A stretch of DNA of 64,000 bases, taken from Limnoglobus roseus. Lineage in GTDB: Bacteria > Planctomycetota > Planctomycetia > Gemmatales > Gemmataceae. Position 1 is the first letter of the stretch. Each line of letters opens with the position of its first letter. The notes beneath the pieces are model-generated. The model saw nothing but the letters and a program-made list of their open reading frames with translations. It made no database searches and was not told where the DNA came from. The DNA lies in the NCBI RefSeq assembly GCF_008254045.1, contig NZ_CP042425.1, positions 930,001 through 994,000 of the forward strand. The letters run 5' to 3'. Shown piece after piece: positions 1-8,684 of this stretch. Made by a program: the position numbers and the translations under genes.

Positions 1-63
1 GGCGGCCGCGAGGGGGGCAAGAAGCAACGCCGCCGCGAGAACGGCGGTGAGGAAGCGGGTCAT
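1..63 (-). CDS. Partial secreted protein, N-terminal signal peptide only
   Basis: Only the first 21 codons lie in the window; the rest of the gene is beyond the left edge. Read from an ATG at 63-61 they give Met-Thr-Arg followed by an Ala/Leu-rich hydrophobic stretch ending LAPLAAA. This is a typical Sec signal peptide. The gene runs in the same direction as the YHYH-domain gene that stops 80 nt upstream of it. Nothing can be said about the mature protein. The ribosome-binding sequence before the ATG (GGACAC) is weak, so the start is probable rather than certain. Confidence 0.5.
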   Translation of the reverse strand, partial: MTRFLTAVLAAALLLAPLAAA

Positions 64-142
64 GGGTGTCCGTGTGCGGGAGGGGAGTGTAAGTTCACCG
101 CATTCTCACCAAGGACCGCCGCGAGGGCAACGAAATCCCAGG

Positions 143-1768
143 TTATCGCGGCGGGCCGCGACGGAGGTTGCGAGCATCCGGCGTGCCGGCGAAGCCGCCG
201 AGGATGTACGGGTACCGCCCCGGCGTGACGTGGTAGTGCCAGCCGCGGTCGGCGTCGGTCCGCATGTTGAAGGCGTCGAGCGGGTTGGCGGTGTCGTCCT
301 TCGCCATGACACCCTTCGCCACGTAGGGGCCGTAGACCGCGAAGCCGTCGAGGGCGAAGCCGATGAGCGGCGAGTGGCCGTCACCTTCGTCCACGAACGG
401 CGTCTTCACGCACACCGGGTACTTGTGGTAGTGGTAGCGGTTGTCCGGACTCGGGTGCCCGCAGCAGCGGTCCATCAGGTCGGTCGCGTCCTCACCGTCC
501 ATGTCGAACGGGTTGTAGAACGAGACGCCGTTGACCGCGAAGCCGATGACGCCCCCGGGTAACGCCCGGTTGGAGTTCGTCTTGTCCATCGTGACGGCCT
601 TCGGGTTCCGCACCGGCTCCAACGGCAGGTAGTACGCGCGGTCGAGTTCCTGGATCGAGTTCGGGTTCCGGCTGCCGAAGCGGTCGGGGAACTTCGCCGT
701 CGGGTGGTTCGGGATGTTCCGCGTGTGGACGACGAGTTCCTTGCCGTCCTTGAACTCCAGCACCACGTTATCGGGGACGAAGCGGTCCTCGGTGACTGCG
801 TTCCCCTTGAGGTCCAGCATCCCCGGCCGTAGCCACGCGGTCATGTTCTCGGCGAACGGGTTCGAGAGGCGGCCGTCTTGGTAGTACAGCCTCTTCGCGT
901 TCTTGGCGGTCACGACCAGCGTGGCCGGGCGGGCCTTCATCTCGGGTTCGGGGGCGTAGTACCAGCGGCCGCCGAGCGGGATGAGCGACGCGATGCTCGG
1001 GGCGGGGCCGTGGTCGGTCTTCACCACCTTCGGTGCGTCTTCGGGGGCGGGAATCGCGTCGAGCACGAACGCGGCCGCGTAGAACTCGGCGTTCCGGTCG
1101 GTCGTCGCCGAGCCGTGCTTGAACCCAACGCTGAGGTTCAGCGAGTCGATCTCCGCGAACGGTAGGCGGAAGTCGAGGGCGTAGGTCTTCCACACGGCCC
1201 CGCCGTTCTTGCGACGAACGCCGTTCTCGGCCAACTCCTTGCGGTCCCGTTCGACGAGCGGGTACAGGTCGCGCTTGACCCCGTCGAGCGGGTTCTTCCC
1301 CTTGTTGCCGAAGAAGTCCACGTGCATGAACAGGCCGTTCTTCTCGACGGCGAAGCCGGGCTCGGCGAGACCGCGGAAGGTGAAGCGGTACCACTTGCCG
1401 GCTCCCGTGGGGAAGCCCGTGACGCTTTGCCCGGCCGACCCGGATCGCGTGCCGTCTTTGTTGAGGTCCGTGCCGGAGTAGAGGGCGAAGCCGTACTCGG
1501 TGTACTCGCCCGTGCTGGTGCAGTTCACCCACTCCACGTCGCCCTGCATCGTGTAGTGCATCGGAATCTTGGGGTCTGGGCTGCGGTCGTAGATGCGCGG
1601 GTTCTTGACCCAGCCGGCCGGCGGTTCCTTCCAATCGACCTTCAGTTCCGCCGGCCGTTCGCGGGGTTCCCGCTTCGGCCGGCCACCACTGCCGGGCGGC
1701 GGTTGCGAAACGACTGGCCCCAGGGTGACGAACAACAGACCAGCGGCCAGGACGTTGCGAAGGGACAT
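143..1768 (-). CDS. Secreted YHYH-domain protein
   Basis: A 541-residue protein with a clear signal peptide (about residues 1-21, cut near VVS/QPP). The C-terminal fifth holds a YHYH motif at about residues 443-446, within a Cys/His-rich segment (CCGHPSPDNRYHYHKYPVC), followed by SPLIGFALDGFAVYGP. These are the hallmarks of the YHYH family (PF14240), whose biochemical role is not established. The N-terminal 380 residues resemble no family that I recognise. The protein is probably exported to the periplasm or cell surface. The ATG at 1768 is preceded by GGAG. A palindrome at 1855-1932 separates the gene from serS upstream. Confidence 0.75.
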   Translation of the reverse strand: MSLRNVLAAGLLFVTLGPVVSQPPPGSGGRPKREPRERPAELKVDWKEPPAGWVKNPRIYDRSPDPKIPMHYTMQGDVEWVNCTSTGEYTEYGFALYSGTDLNKDGTRSGSAGQSVTGFPTGAGKWYRFTFRGLAEPGFAVEKNGLFMHVDFFGNKGKNPLDGVKRDLYPLVERDRKELAENGVRRKNGGAVWKTYALDFRLPFAEIDSLNLSVGFKHGSATTDRNAEFYAAAFVLDAIPAPEDAPKVVKTDHGPAPSIASLIPLGGRWYYAPEPEMKARPATLVVTAKNAKRLYYQDGRLSNPFAENMTAWLRPGMLDLKGNAVTEDRFVPDNVVLEFKDGKELVVHTRNIPNHPTAKFPDRFGSRNPNSIQELDRAYYLPLEPVRNPKAVTMDKTNSNRALPGGVIGFAVNGVSFYNPFDMDGEDATDLMDRCCGHPSPDNRYHYHKYPVCVKTPFVDEGDGHSPLIGFALDGFAVYGPYVAKGVMAKDDTANPLDAFNMRTDADRGWHYHVTPGRYPYILGGFAGTPDARNLRRGPPR

Positions 1769-1854
1769 GGGTGGGCTCCGAACTCGCGGGCAGGGCAGAC
1801 GTTCCCCGCTCTAAACGGACTTTGTTCGGCGCGAGGACAGAATTGCTAGCAGTG

Positions 1855-1932
1855 GGCGAGCGGGGGGCGTCAGCCCCCCTGATTCTCGTGCGGGTCCAAC
1901 CAGAATCAGGGGGCTGACGCCCCCCGCTCGCC
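1855..1932. repeat. GGCGAGC-tipped intergenic palindrome 1
   Basis: Inverted repeat with arms at 1855-1886 and 1902-1932, differing by one bulged C, and a loop of about 15 nt. The outer tips are GGCGAGC and GCTCGCC. The arm sequence is closely related to that of the element at 17887-17964, sharing GGCGAGCGGGGGGCGT and CCCCCTGATT. It ends 6 nt from the serS stop codon, where it could terminate serS transcription. There is no T-tract. Confidence 0.9.
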
Positions 1933-1938
1933 TTCGGG

Positions 1939-3228
1939 CTACTTCGCTGTGATCACGTCCTTGCCGACCCACGGCCGCAGGACTTCCGGCACGATCACTG
2001 TGCCGTCGGCCTGCTGGTAGTTTTCGAGAATCGCGATCATCGCCCGCGTGCAGGCCACGGCAGTGCCGTTGAGCGTGTGGACGAACTTCGTCCCCTTCTG
2101 GCCACTCGGACGGTAGCGGATGTTCAGCCTCCGCGATTGGTAGTCGGTGCAGTTCGACGTGCTCGTCACTTCGCCGTACTCGCCGCTCTTGTCCGGGCCG
2201 CGGCCGGGCATCCAGGCTTCCAGGTCGTACTTGCGGTACGCCGGGCCGCCGAGGTCGCCGGTGCAGGTGTCGATGACGTGGAACGGCAGGCCGAGGCCGG
2301 TGAAGATTTCTTCCTCGATCTTGCGGATGTCCTCGTGCAGCGCGTCGCTCTGTTCCGGCGTGCAGAACGCGAACATCTCGACCTTCGTGAACTGGTGGAC
2401 GCGGTACAGCCCCCGCGTGTCGCGGCCGGCGGCCCCGGCCTCCGTGCGGAAGCAGTGCGACAGGCCGACGTACTTCAGCGGCAGCTTCGCCTCGTCCAGA
2501 ATCTCGTCGCGGTGCATGCCGCCGAGGGTGATCTCGGCCGTGGCGATCAGGCACAGGTCGCTGTCGGCGATCGTGTACACCTGCCGCGTCTCGGCGTTGT
2601 CCCGTGGGGCGAAGCCGATGCCTTCGAGTACGTCCACTTTCGCCAAATCCGGCGTGATGATCGGCGTGAACCCGTGCTTGACGAGCTTCTGCATGGCGTA
2701 CTGCACGAGCGCGAGTTCGAGCAGCACGGCCTCGTTCTTGAGGAAGTAGAACTTCGCGCCGGCCACCTTCACCCCGGCCTCGAAGTCCGCGAGATCGAGC
2801 GCTTCGACGAGTTCGACGTGATCCTTCGGCTTGAAGTCAAACTTCGTCGGCTCGCCGACCTTGTTGACGACGACGTTCGCGGTCGGGTCGCTGCCGACCG
2901 GCGCGCCCGGGTGCGTCATGTTCGGGATGGGGAGGATCGCGGCCCGAAGGGCCTCTTCGACTTCCTTCAGCTTCGCGTCGAACCCGGTGACTTGTTCCTT
3001 TAGCTTCGAGACTTCTTCCCGCAGGGCCGCCTGCTGCTCCTTCGGCGTCTTCTGGAACGACTTGCTCAACTCGTTCTGCTTCGCCTTCGTCTCGTCTGCT
3101 TGCTTTTGAATCGACTTGCGCTCGGCGTCGAGCCGCACCACCGCGTCCACGTCGGCCTTGGCGTTGCGGTTCTTCGTGTTGGCCTTCACGGCGTCGAGGT
3201 TGTCGCGGATGAAATTGGCGTCGAGCAT
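1939..3228 (-). CDS. serS: Seryl-tRNA synthetase
   Basis: A 429-residue class II aminoacyl-tRNA synthetase that charges tRNA-Ser in the cytoplasm. The N-terminus begins MLDANFIRDNLDAVKANTKN and continues into the long antiparallel coiled-coil arm (about residues 30-110, rich in K, Q and E) that grips the tRNA-Ser variable arm. The catalytic part carries the motif 2 region CFRTEAGAAGRDTRGLYRVH and a C-terminal TSTSNCTDYQSRRLNIRYR block, both typical of SerRS. Length is normal for bacteria. The reading frame stays open well upstream, but the conserved SerRS N-terminus fixes the ATG at 3228. A long palindrome lies directly after the stop codon. Confidence 0.96.
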   Translation of the reverse strand: MLDANFIRDNLDAVKANTKNRNAKADVDAVVRLDAERKSIQKQADETKAKQNELSKSFQKTPKEQQAALREEVSKLKEQVTGFDAKLKEVEEALRAAILPIPNMTHPGAPVGSDPTANVVVNKVGEPTKFDFKPKDHVELVEALDLADFEAGVKVAGAKFYFLKNEAVLLELALVQYAMQKLVKHGFTPIITPDLAKVDVLEGIGFAPRDNAETRQVYTIADSDLCLIATAEITLGGMHRDEILDEAKLPLKYVGLSHCFRTEAGAAGRDTRGLYRVHQFTKVEMFAFCTPEQSDALHEDIRKIEEEIFTGLGLPFHVIDTCTGDLGGPAYRKYDLEAWMPGRGPDKSGEYGEVTSTSNCTDYQSRRLNIRYRPSGQKGTKFVHTLNGTAVACTRAMIAILENYQQADGTVIVPEVLRPWVGKDVITAK

Positions 3229-3317
3229 CGTCGGGTTCCGGGTGCGGTCGGGTCCACGGTCTACCCTTGCGGTGTATGACCGGGGCCGGCGAACAGCAAC
3301 CCGAAGCGGTGCCCGCG

Positions 3318-4607
3318 TCAGTCCCGTGCAGGGCGGCGGGAATCGTGCGGCGAATCTGCTTCGTCGTCGTCCACGTCCAGCGGTTCGGCGTCCACGTCGT
3401 CCGCCACGCGGCGGGCCACCGGGAGCCGACGGCCGGCCTTCGGGAGCGGACCGGCGTTTCGCCCCATGAAGAAGTACGCCCCCGCCCCGACGAGTCCGCA
3501 CACGCCAAGCCCGACCGCGACGGACATCCACAGCGACGACTTCGGTTCCAGGCCGAACATCTTCCGAAGTTGGGCTAACTCGGCCCGCTGGTCCGCGGTG
3601 AGGTCCTCCCGCGCCTCGGCTTCGTCCAGAGCCTTTCGCATGGCCTCCTGTCCGGCCTCTTGATTGGCGGCGGGGTCCCACTTGGGCACGGTGGCGAGTT
3701 GTTTCCGCAACTCGGCCTGTTGTTGCTGAAATTCCCCGGAGAGCTTCGCGAACTGTTTGGCAGCCTCCGCGTTTTGCTGTTCGATCTTCGCCTTCACCGC
3801 CGGGTCCATTTCGCGGGGGGCGGGTTTGGCGGGGGCCGACTTGCCGGGGTTGGCCGGGGCGGGTTGGGCGGGCGGGTCGAAGGCGGGGAGTTGGACCCGT
3901 GAACCGGAACCGGGCGCTGGTTTCATGTCCAACCCGCCAGTGGGTTCGGGAGCCGTCGATTGCGGCAGCATGACCGGCGCGGCCTTGACGGGTTTGGGCG
4001 GCGCTTTGCCGGAGTAGACCAGCCCGAAGCCCACCGCCTTCACGTCGTCCATCGTGCCGGTGACGCCGACGATAAGCCGGCCCTCGGAATCGAGCGTCGT
4101 GTACGCCCCTCTCGCCTCGGTGGAACCGAGGTAGTTGGTGTAATAAGTGTCGCCGAGGTTGAGGCCGTCGCCCTTGATCCTGGCGAAGTGAACCTGGATG
4201 GAGTCGATCCACAGGCCGTACTGCACCACGACCTTCGACACCGCGTAGCCGTCCTTCGCGACCACCTTCTCGGTGGTGTGGACCGGCGTCTTCACCTTGC
4301 GGCCCTTCACGGTGGCGTCCGCGAACAGCCCCGCGGCCGGGCGGCTCGTTTCGTCCCCTTTGAAGATCGGCCGGAACGCCGACACCTGGACGAACGGCGA
4401 CTTGTTGCCGATGCCGAACTCGAAGCCGATCAGCGGACTTTGCTTGGACGACATCGCCTCGTAGCCGACGATCCGCCGCGAGTCTTCTTTCTTCCCGACC
4501 AACTTGCTCCGCTCCTGGACGTCTTCAGCCAAGAGGCCGGTCGGATTCAGTGCAAGGCTGACAAGTGCGAACAGGGGCACAAACTTGGCGCGCGGCAACG
4601 CGAACAT
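3318..4607 (-). CDS. Secreted membrane-anchored protein of unknown function
   Basis: A 429-residue protein with a signal peptide (residues 1-27, ending GLLA/E). An N-terminal globular region (about 40-200) contains SPLIGFEFGIGN and GYAVSKVVVQYGLWIDSIQV. A Pro/Ala/Lys-rich and then Gln/Glu-rich, probably coiled-coil segment covers about 210-350. One transmembrane helix follows at about 359-381, then a short acidic tail. It is therefore likely anchored by its C-terminus with the globular part outside the cytoplasm. The globular region has the look of an all-beta, lectin-like domain, but that is only an impression and no named family is claimed. It lies 89 nt upstream of serS on the same strand. 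Confidence 0.6.
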   Translation of the reverse strand: MFALPRAKFVPLFALVSLALNPTGLLAEDVQERSKLVGKKEDSRRIVGYEAMSSKQSPLIGFEFGIGNKSPFVQVSAFRPIFKGDETSRPAAGLFADATVKGRKVKTPVHTTEKVVAKDGYAVSKVVVQYGLWIDSIQVHFARIKGDGLNLGDTYYTNYLGSTEARGAYTTLDSEGRLIVGVTGTMDDVKAVGFGLVYSGKAPPKPVKAAPVMLPQSTAPEPTGGLDMKPAPGSGSRVQLPAFDPPAQPAPANPGKSAPAKPAPREMDPAVKAKIEQQNAEAAKQFAKLSGEFQQQQAELRKQLATVPKWDPAANQEAGQEAMRKALDEAEAREDLTADQRAELAQLRKMFGLEPKSSLWMSVAVGLGVCGLVGAGAYFFMGRNAGPLPKAGRRLPVARRVADDVDAEPLDVDDDEADSPHDSRRPARD

Positions 4608-4723
4608 GGTCGAACCTCGGAAGATCTACATCCGAGGGGACCATAGAACACGTTCTTGAATCGCGACGTTCGACGGAATGGGCGAAGTCGCACTTCGGGC
4701 CAGAACTGTCGACTTCAGCCCCG

Positions 4724-5224
4724 TCACCACACCGGCTTGTGGCCCAACAGCCGGCGGAGCAAGCCGATCTGCCCGGCGTGCAGCATCTCGTGGGCGGACG
4801 CCCAGAACAGGCACTCGCCGCGGGTCTTGCAGTACTTGTGCGGCGCGTGCATCGGCAGGTCGAACTCGGCCTCGTCGTAGGCGGCGACGGTTGCCATCGT
4901 GAAGTCGGAGACGCGGTCGAACACTTCGCGGATTTCCGCAGCCGGCGGGTATGTTGCCGCGTCGGCGTTCGGGTCCGAATCGCGGAGGAAGAGGTTCAGG
5001 AAGTGCGTCGAGATCAGGCGCTCGTCTTCCGGCCGAATGCCGCGCCAGCGTTCGATACAGACCCGGTACTGGGCCATCGCGAGGTGCCCGACCTGCCAGG
5101 CGACGTGCGTCGTCCCCGGTTGCGGCATGACGAACCACTGGTCAACGGGGATCGTGTCAATGAGCCCCACCGTGTACCGGCGGGCGAAGGCCATCTGGTC
5201 GAGAGCGGTCTGGATGCGTGTCAT
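4724..5224 (-). CDS. DinB-family putative metal-dependent protein
   Basis: A 166-residue four-helix-bundle protein of the DinB/YfiT superfamily. The expected histidines are visible in WQVGHLAMAQYR (helix 2) and HEMLHAGQIGLLRRLLG near the C-terminus; in this superfamily they bind a divalent metal. Members include thiol transferases and damage-inducible proteins, and the substrate of this one is unknown. The ATG at 5224 was chosen; an in-frame TTG nine codons earlier would add a short extension. It is divergent from the Uma2 gene (79 nt between starts). A second DinB-superfamily gene lies at 22077-22601. Confidence 0.8.
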   Translation of the reverse strand: MTRIQTALDQMAFARRYTVGLIDTIPVDQWFVMPQPGTTHVAWQVGHLAMAQYRVCIERWRGIRPEDERLISTHFLNLFLRDSDPNADAATYPPAAEIREVFDRVSDFTMATVAAYDEAEFDLPMHAPHKYCKTRGECLFWASAHEMLHAGQIGLLRRLLGHKPVW

Positions 5225-5302
5225 GGTCGATCGGACACTCTGGCTGGTCAACGGGTTCGCGGGGTGTTACCCTGCGGGGGAACGAACTGCGGAGAAGACG
5301 AC

Positions 5303-5854
5303 ATGTCTACGGCCACACAAACCCGCATGACTGCCGACGAGTTCCTGCAAAAGCACGTCCACGAGACCGGCATCGAACTCGTGGACGGACAAATCGTGAG
5401 GCTGCCCATGCCTGGAATCAAACACGGCGAAGTGTGCCTGAATGTTGGGGCGATCCTCCGCGACTATGTAAAGCGGAACCGCCTGGGCCGCGTTTGTTCG
5501 AACGACTCGTTCGTCCGGATCCGACCAGACGCCGTCCGCGGGCCGGACGTGCTGTTCATCAGCTACCTGACTTTGCCGGCCGACCAACCGGCACCAAAAG
5601 GGGCCATTTCCCCGCCGCTAGAACTCGTCGCCGAGGTACGGTCGCCGTTCGACACCGTGCGGGCCATGACGCGGAAGGCGGAAGAGTATCTGGACGCGGG
5701 GGTTCAGGTGGCTCTCGTGTTCGACCCAGAAACGTCGAGTGTGAGTGTGTTCCGTTTGAACGAATTTCCACTCCGCCTCGACAACGGCGACGAGCTCACC
5801 CTCCCCGACGTCCTGCACGGCTTTGCCGTGCCGGTGCGCCAGTTCTTCGAGTAA
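5303..5854 (+). CDS. Uma2-family (DUF820) putative endonuclease
   Basis: A 183-residue protein of the Uma2/DUF820 family, which adopts a PD-(D/E)XK nuclease-like fold. Visible features are MTADEFLQ and GIELVDGQIV at the N-terminus, the acidic RGPDVLFIS motif, then ELVAEVRSP with the catalytic-type glutamate, and VALVFDPE. Such genes occur in many copies in planctomycetes and cyanobacteria; their cellular role is unclear. Its TAA stop abuts the TAA stop of citrate synthase on the other strand with no base between them. The ATG at 5303 gives the family-typical length. Confidence 0.85.
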   Translation: MSTATQTRMTADEFLQKHVHETGIELVDGQIVRLPMPGIKHGEVCLNVGAILRDYVKRNRLGRVCSNDSFVRIRPDAVRGPDVLFISYLTLPADQPAPKGAISPPLELVAEVRSPFDTVRAMTRKAEEYLDAGVQVALVFDPETSSVSVFRLNEFPLRLDNGDELTLPDVLHGFAVPVRQFFE

Positions 5855-7000
5855 TTACGGCCGCTTTTCCAGCGGGACATACTGCGCATCGACCTTTCCG
5901 ACGAAGATCTGGGCCGGGCGGTAGATGCGGTTGCCGTTCAGTTGTTCCAGCCAGTGGGCCAGCCAACCGGCCGCGCGGCCGATCGCGAAGATCGGCGTAA
6001 ACACGTCGGTCGGAATGCCGAGGCTCTGGTACACCACCCCCGAGTAGAAGTCCACGTTCGGGTACACGCCCTTCGCCCCGTAGATGCCGGCGGTGAGGCG
6101 TTCCAGTTCCAACGCGATCTCGTAGTTCTTCGGCCGGCTCGTTTCGGCGAACATGTGCTCGGCCAGTTCTTGCAGCACCGTCGCCCGCGGGTCTTTCACC
6201 TTGTACACTCGGTGGCCCAAGCCCATCACCTTGAACTTCGGGTCCTTCGCGAGCTTGCCGTCGAGCCACGGCTTCACGTTCTCGACGCTGCCGATCTGTT
6301 CGAGCATCAGCAACACTTCCTCGTTCGCCCCGCCGTGTAGCGGGCCGGACAGCGAGCCGATGGCCGAGGCGATCGTCTGGTACGGGGCGGCCAGGGTGCT
6401 GCCGGTCACGCGGGCGGTGAACGTGCTGGCGTTCATCTCGTGCTCGGCGTGCAGGATCAGGCAGGCGTCCAGCACCTTGCGGGTGGCCGGCGTCGGTTCC
6501 TTGCCGAAGACCATGTAGTAGAAGTTGGCCGCGTGGTCGAGGTCCGGCCGCGGGTCGAGGATTTCTTCGCCGCGGCGGGTGCGGGCGAACGCCGCCACCA
6601 GCGTCGGCATGGCGGCGGTAATTCGGCACGCCGCGTCCCAGTTCTTCGCGGCGTCGGTGACGTGCCGGTGCGGGTAGAACATGCCGAGGGCGCTGATGGA
6701 CGCTTGCAGCGCCTCCATCGGGTGGCCGTTCGCCGGGAAGCACTTGATGATGTCTTTGAGCCGGTAGTGGATGGCCCGCTTCTGCCGCAGGTCTTGGTCG
6801 AAGTCGGCGAGTTGCTTCTGCGTCGGCAGTTCGCCCTTCATGAGCAGGTAGGCGGTTTCCTCGAAGCAGCTCTCCGTCGCCAGCACCTCGACCGGGATGC
6901 CGCGGTACTCCAACTTCGCCCGCTTGCCGTCGATGAAACTGATCGCCGATTTGGTGGCCGGCACGTCTTCGAGGCCGGGCTTGAAGTCTTGTTCGCTCAT
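5855..7000 (-). CDS. gltA: Citrate synthase
   Basis: A 381-residue citrate synthase that condenses oxaloacetate and acetyl-CoA to citrate, the entry step of the TCA cycle. The three catalytic residues are recognisable: His in LHGGANEEVL, His in GLGHRVYK and Asp in YPNVDFYSG. The length matches the shorter (type I-like, about 370-385 residue) bacterial enzymes rather than the roughly 430-residue E. coli type. 2-Methylcitrate synthase is related and cannot be fully excluded, but no prp genes lie nearby. The gene is convergent with the Uma2 gene, and no terminator-like hairpin separates them. ATG at 7000. Confidence 0.93.
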   Translation of the reverse strand: MSEQDFKPGLEDVPATKSAISFIDGKRAKLEYRGIPVEVLATESCFEETAYLLMKGELPTQKQLADFDQDLRQKRAIHYRLKDIIKCFPANGHPMEALQASISALGMFYPHRHVTDAAKNWDAACRITAAMPTLVAAFARTRRGEEILDPRPDLDHAANFYYMVFGKEPTPATRKVLDACLILHAEHEMNASTFTARVTGSTLAAPYQTIASAIGSLSGPLHGGANEEVLLMLEQIGSVENVKPWLDGKLAKDPKFKVMGLGHRVYKVKDPRATVLQELAEHMFAETSRPKNYEIALELERLTAGIYGAKGVYPNVDFYSGVVYQSLGIPTDVFTPIFAIGRAAGWLAHWLEQLNGNRIYRPAQIFVGKVDAQYVPLEKRP

Positions 7001-7098
7001 GGCAGTCTCTGGCGAGGGGAGTTGGTGCGGGTGGCGCTAGTCGTGGTTTATGGGTTCGCGGCACAAGTGGAAACCTGCGAACTCGTTGCCGTTGCGGT

Positions 7099-7413
7099 TC
7101 ACTCGTCGCGAGCCGGGCCGTTCGGCCCCGGCACCACGCCGCCGCGGGGCGTACCGGGGTTGAACGTCTTCGGCCGGGCGACGCGCAGCACTTGCCGCAG
7201 CGGGGCCGGCGTTTCAACGTCACGGCAGGCACGGGCGGCCGTCGCGACTTTGACCAGGTGCAACCCGCCGCGGAAGATCACGAACCCCGCGAACAGGAAC
7301 GGCCCAGCCGAGAACAGCCGCTTGTTGATGACGAACAGGCACGCCTCGCCGAAGAAGATCAGCCCGAGCAGCACCAGCGCCCACCCGGCCACCTCGCGAA
7401 CCCACACGCTCAT
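7099..7413 (-). CDS. Small membrane protein, paralogue of the upstream gene
   Basis: A 104-residue protein with two predicted transmembrane helices (about residues 10-30 and 35-56) and a charged, Pro/Gly-rich C-terminal tail. The ATG at 7413 is preceded by a perfect GGAGGT four bases away and overlaps the stop codon of the upstream gene by ATGA, so the two are probably translationally coupled. The helix pattern WALVLLGLIFF and the GLHLVKVATAARA segment align with WGLALVGLIVAG and GIRLIKFTTSTRA of the upstream protein. No family is recognised. Confidence 0.7.
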   Translation of the reverse strand: MSVWVREVAGWALVLLGLIFFGEACLFVINKRLFSAGPFLFAGFVIFRGGLHLVKVATAARACRDVETPAPLRQVLRVARPKTFNPGTPRGGVVPGPNGPARDE

Positions 7414-7685
7414 GACGACCTCCGGTAGAGAGAATGATTCACCACCGCGCCGCTCCCGTTGGCTCGGGTCGATGTCGTGAACTTGATTAGCCGTATACCG
7501 CTCCACAAGGCTGCGAACCCGACCGCCAAATAGCCGACGGCGGGGCCGCCCCGCATTTCACGGATGAACTCGCAGGCTACCCCGGCCACGATCAAGCCGA
7601 CCAGGGCCAATCCCCATCCCAGTGCGAACAGGGTAAGCCAGAGGATGAGCAGAGCCCAGGCCTTTACTTCTCGCATCTTGCCCAC
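7410..7685 (-). CDS. Small membrane protein, paralogue of the downstream gene
   Basis: A 91-residue protein with two hydrophobic helices (about residues 9-38 and 46-66). The GTG at 7685 is chosen over an ATG three codons later because GGAGGG lies 6 nt before the GTG but 15 nt before the ATG. It overlaps the next small membrane gene by four bases. The function is unknown. The pair probably arose by tandem duplication and may form a membrane complex. Confidence 0.65.
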   Translation of the reverse strand: MGKMREVKAWALLILWLTLFALGWGLALVGLIVAGVACEFIREMRGGPAVGYLAVGFAALWSGIRLIKFTTSTRANGSGAVVNHSLYRRSS

Positions 7686-7725
7686 GGCGCGCCCTCCAAG
7701 AAAGAACCCGGTGACGGGCTCACAA

Positions 7726-8607
7726 CTACGGAACCCAGCCGGGCAACGCGGCGGCCTGCTTCACCCACGCCGCAAACTGCGCCTCGTCGAGTTCGTCGCC
7801 CTCGTGGATGTCGAGGTAGCGCGTGTCGTTGCTCTTGCTGGCACCGGGCGGGACCGGTTGCAGCGACGTGCCGCGGAAGAAGGCCACCTTGACGTAACGG
7901 GTGAAAACGTGGACCCCCAGGAACCAGCCCTGGCCCTCGATGCCGTACAACGGCGAGTTCCACTTCACGGCCTTGCTCACGTTGGGCACGGTCCGCACGA
8001 TGAGCGCGTCGAGGAGTGCCCCGGTGTCGCGCTTCCAGCCCGGCATGGCGGCGATGTACGCCTGCACCGGGGCGTCGCCGTCCGCCTTCGCGATCTGCGG
8101 GTTGCCGCCGGAGAGGAGTTTCACCGGCTTGGCCTTCTTCGCCGGCGGGCCGTTCAGGGCCACCGCGGCCCTCACGAGCGCCTGGAACGCGCCCTCGTCG
8201 ACCGCCTCCCCCTCGCGAATGTCGATCGCCCGTCGCGTGTTGCCTTCGAGGCTGGAATTGAAGAGTCGCGACGGGTCGGGGATGTCGGCCCCTTTCGCAA
8301 AGGTGAGCTTCACGACCGCCTTGTACGTCTCCCCGGTGCAGACGATCCCGTTGTGCGACCAGACCGGAACGCCCGCCATCCCGTTCGATGGCTTCTTCCA
8401 CTTCCGCTCCTCGACCATCTCGGGGTCGGCCTTCAGGATCATCGCCCGCATGCGGGCCAGGGTTTCCTCTCGCCAATCCCCCGGCTCGCCTTCTCGCACC
8501 TCAATCGGCTTGGCTTTCGCAGTCTTCGCGGTCTTCGTGGCCTTGCCCGCCCCGCTGGCCCGAGACGCGCGATTGGCCTTCGGCTTCCCCGTGCCCTCCG
8601 TCATCAT
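7726..8607 (-). CDS. Protein with two tandem DUF1801 domains
   Basis: A 293-residue protein. A Lys/Ala-rich basic N-terminus (residues 1-35) precedes two copies of a DUF1801 (YdhG/YdeI-like) fold. The first is about residues 45-145 (VEERKWKKPSNGMAGVPVWS, then RAIDIREGEAVDE). The second is about 175-293 (VSKAVKWNSPLYGIEGQGWF, then RYLDIHEGDELDE). DUF1801 proteins are small cytoplasmic proteins related to iron-chaperone-like folds, with no firmly assigned reaction. Two consecutive ATGs (8607 and 8604) are available; the first is used. The following gene on the strand starts about 40 nt after its stop. Confidence 0.8.
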   Translation of the reverse strand: MMTEGTGKPKANRASRASGAGKATKTAKTAKAKPIEVREGEPGDWREETLARMRAMILKADPEMVEERKWKKPSNGMAGVPVWSHNGIVCTGETYKAVVKLTFAKGADIPDPSRLFNSSLEGNTRRAIDIREGEAVDEGAFQALVRAAVALNGPPAKKAKPVKLLSGGNPQIAKADGDAPVQAYIAAMPGWKRDTGALLDALIVRTVPNVSKAVKWNSPLYGIEGQGWFLGVHVFTRYVKVAFFRGTSLQPVPPGASKSNDTRYLDIHEGDELDEAQFAAWVKQAAALPGWVP

Positions 8608-8684
8608 TCGTCCCTTTTGTGAGAGGTTTTTCCGGTCGCCCTCGCGAAAGCAAGTGTGGCGACCTCCGGAAGAAACAATTTCGC

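Noticed and set aside
1939..4212. Extended 757-codon frame for seryl-tRNA synthetase
   Set aside because: The upstream half overlaps the secreted-protein gene at 3318 and is not protein-like; the SerRS N-terminus starts at 3228.
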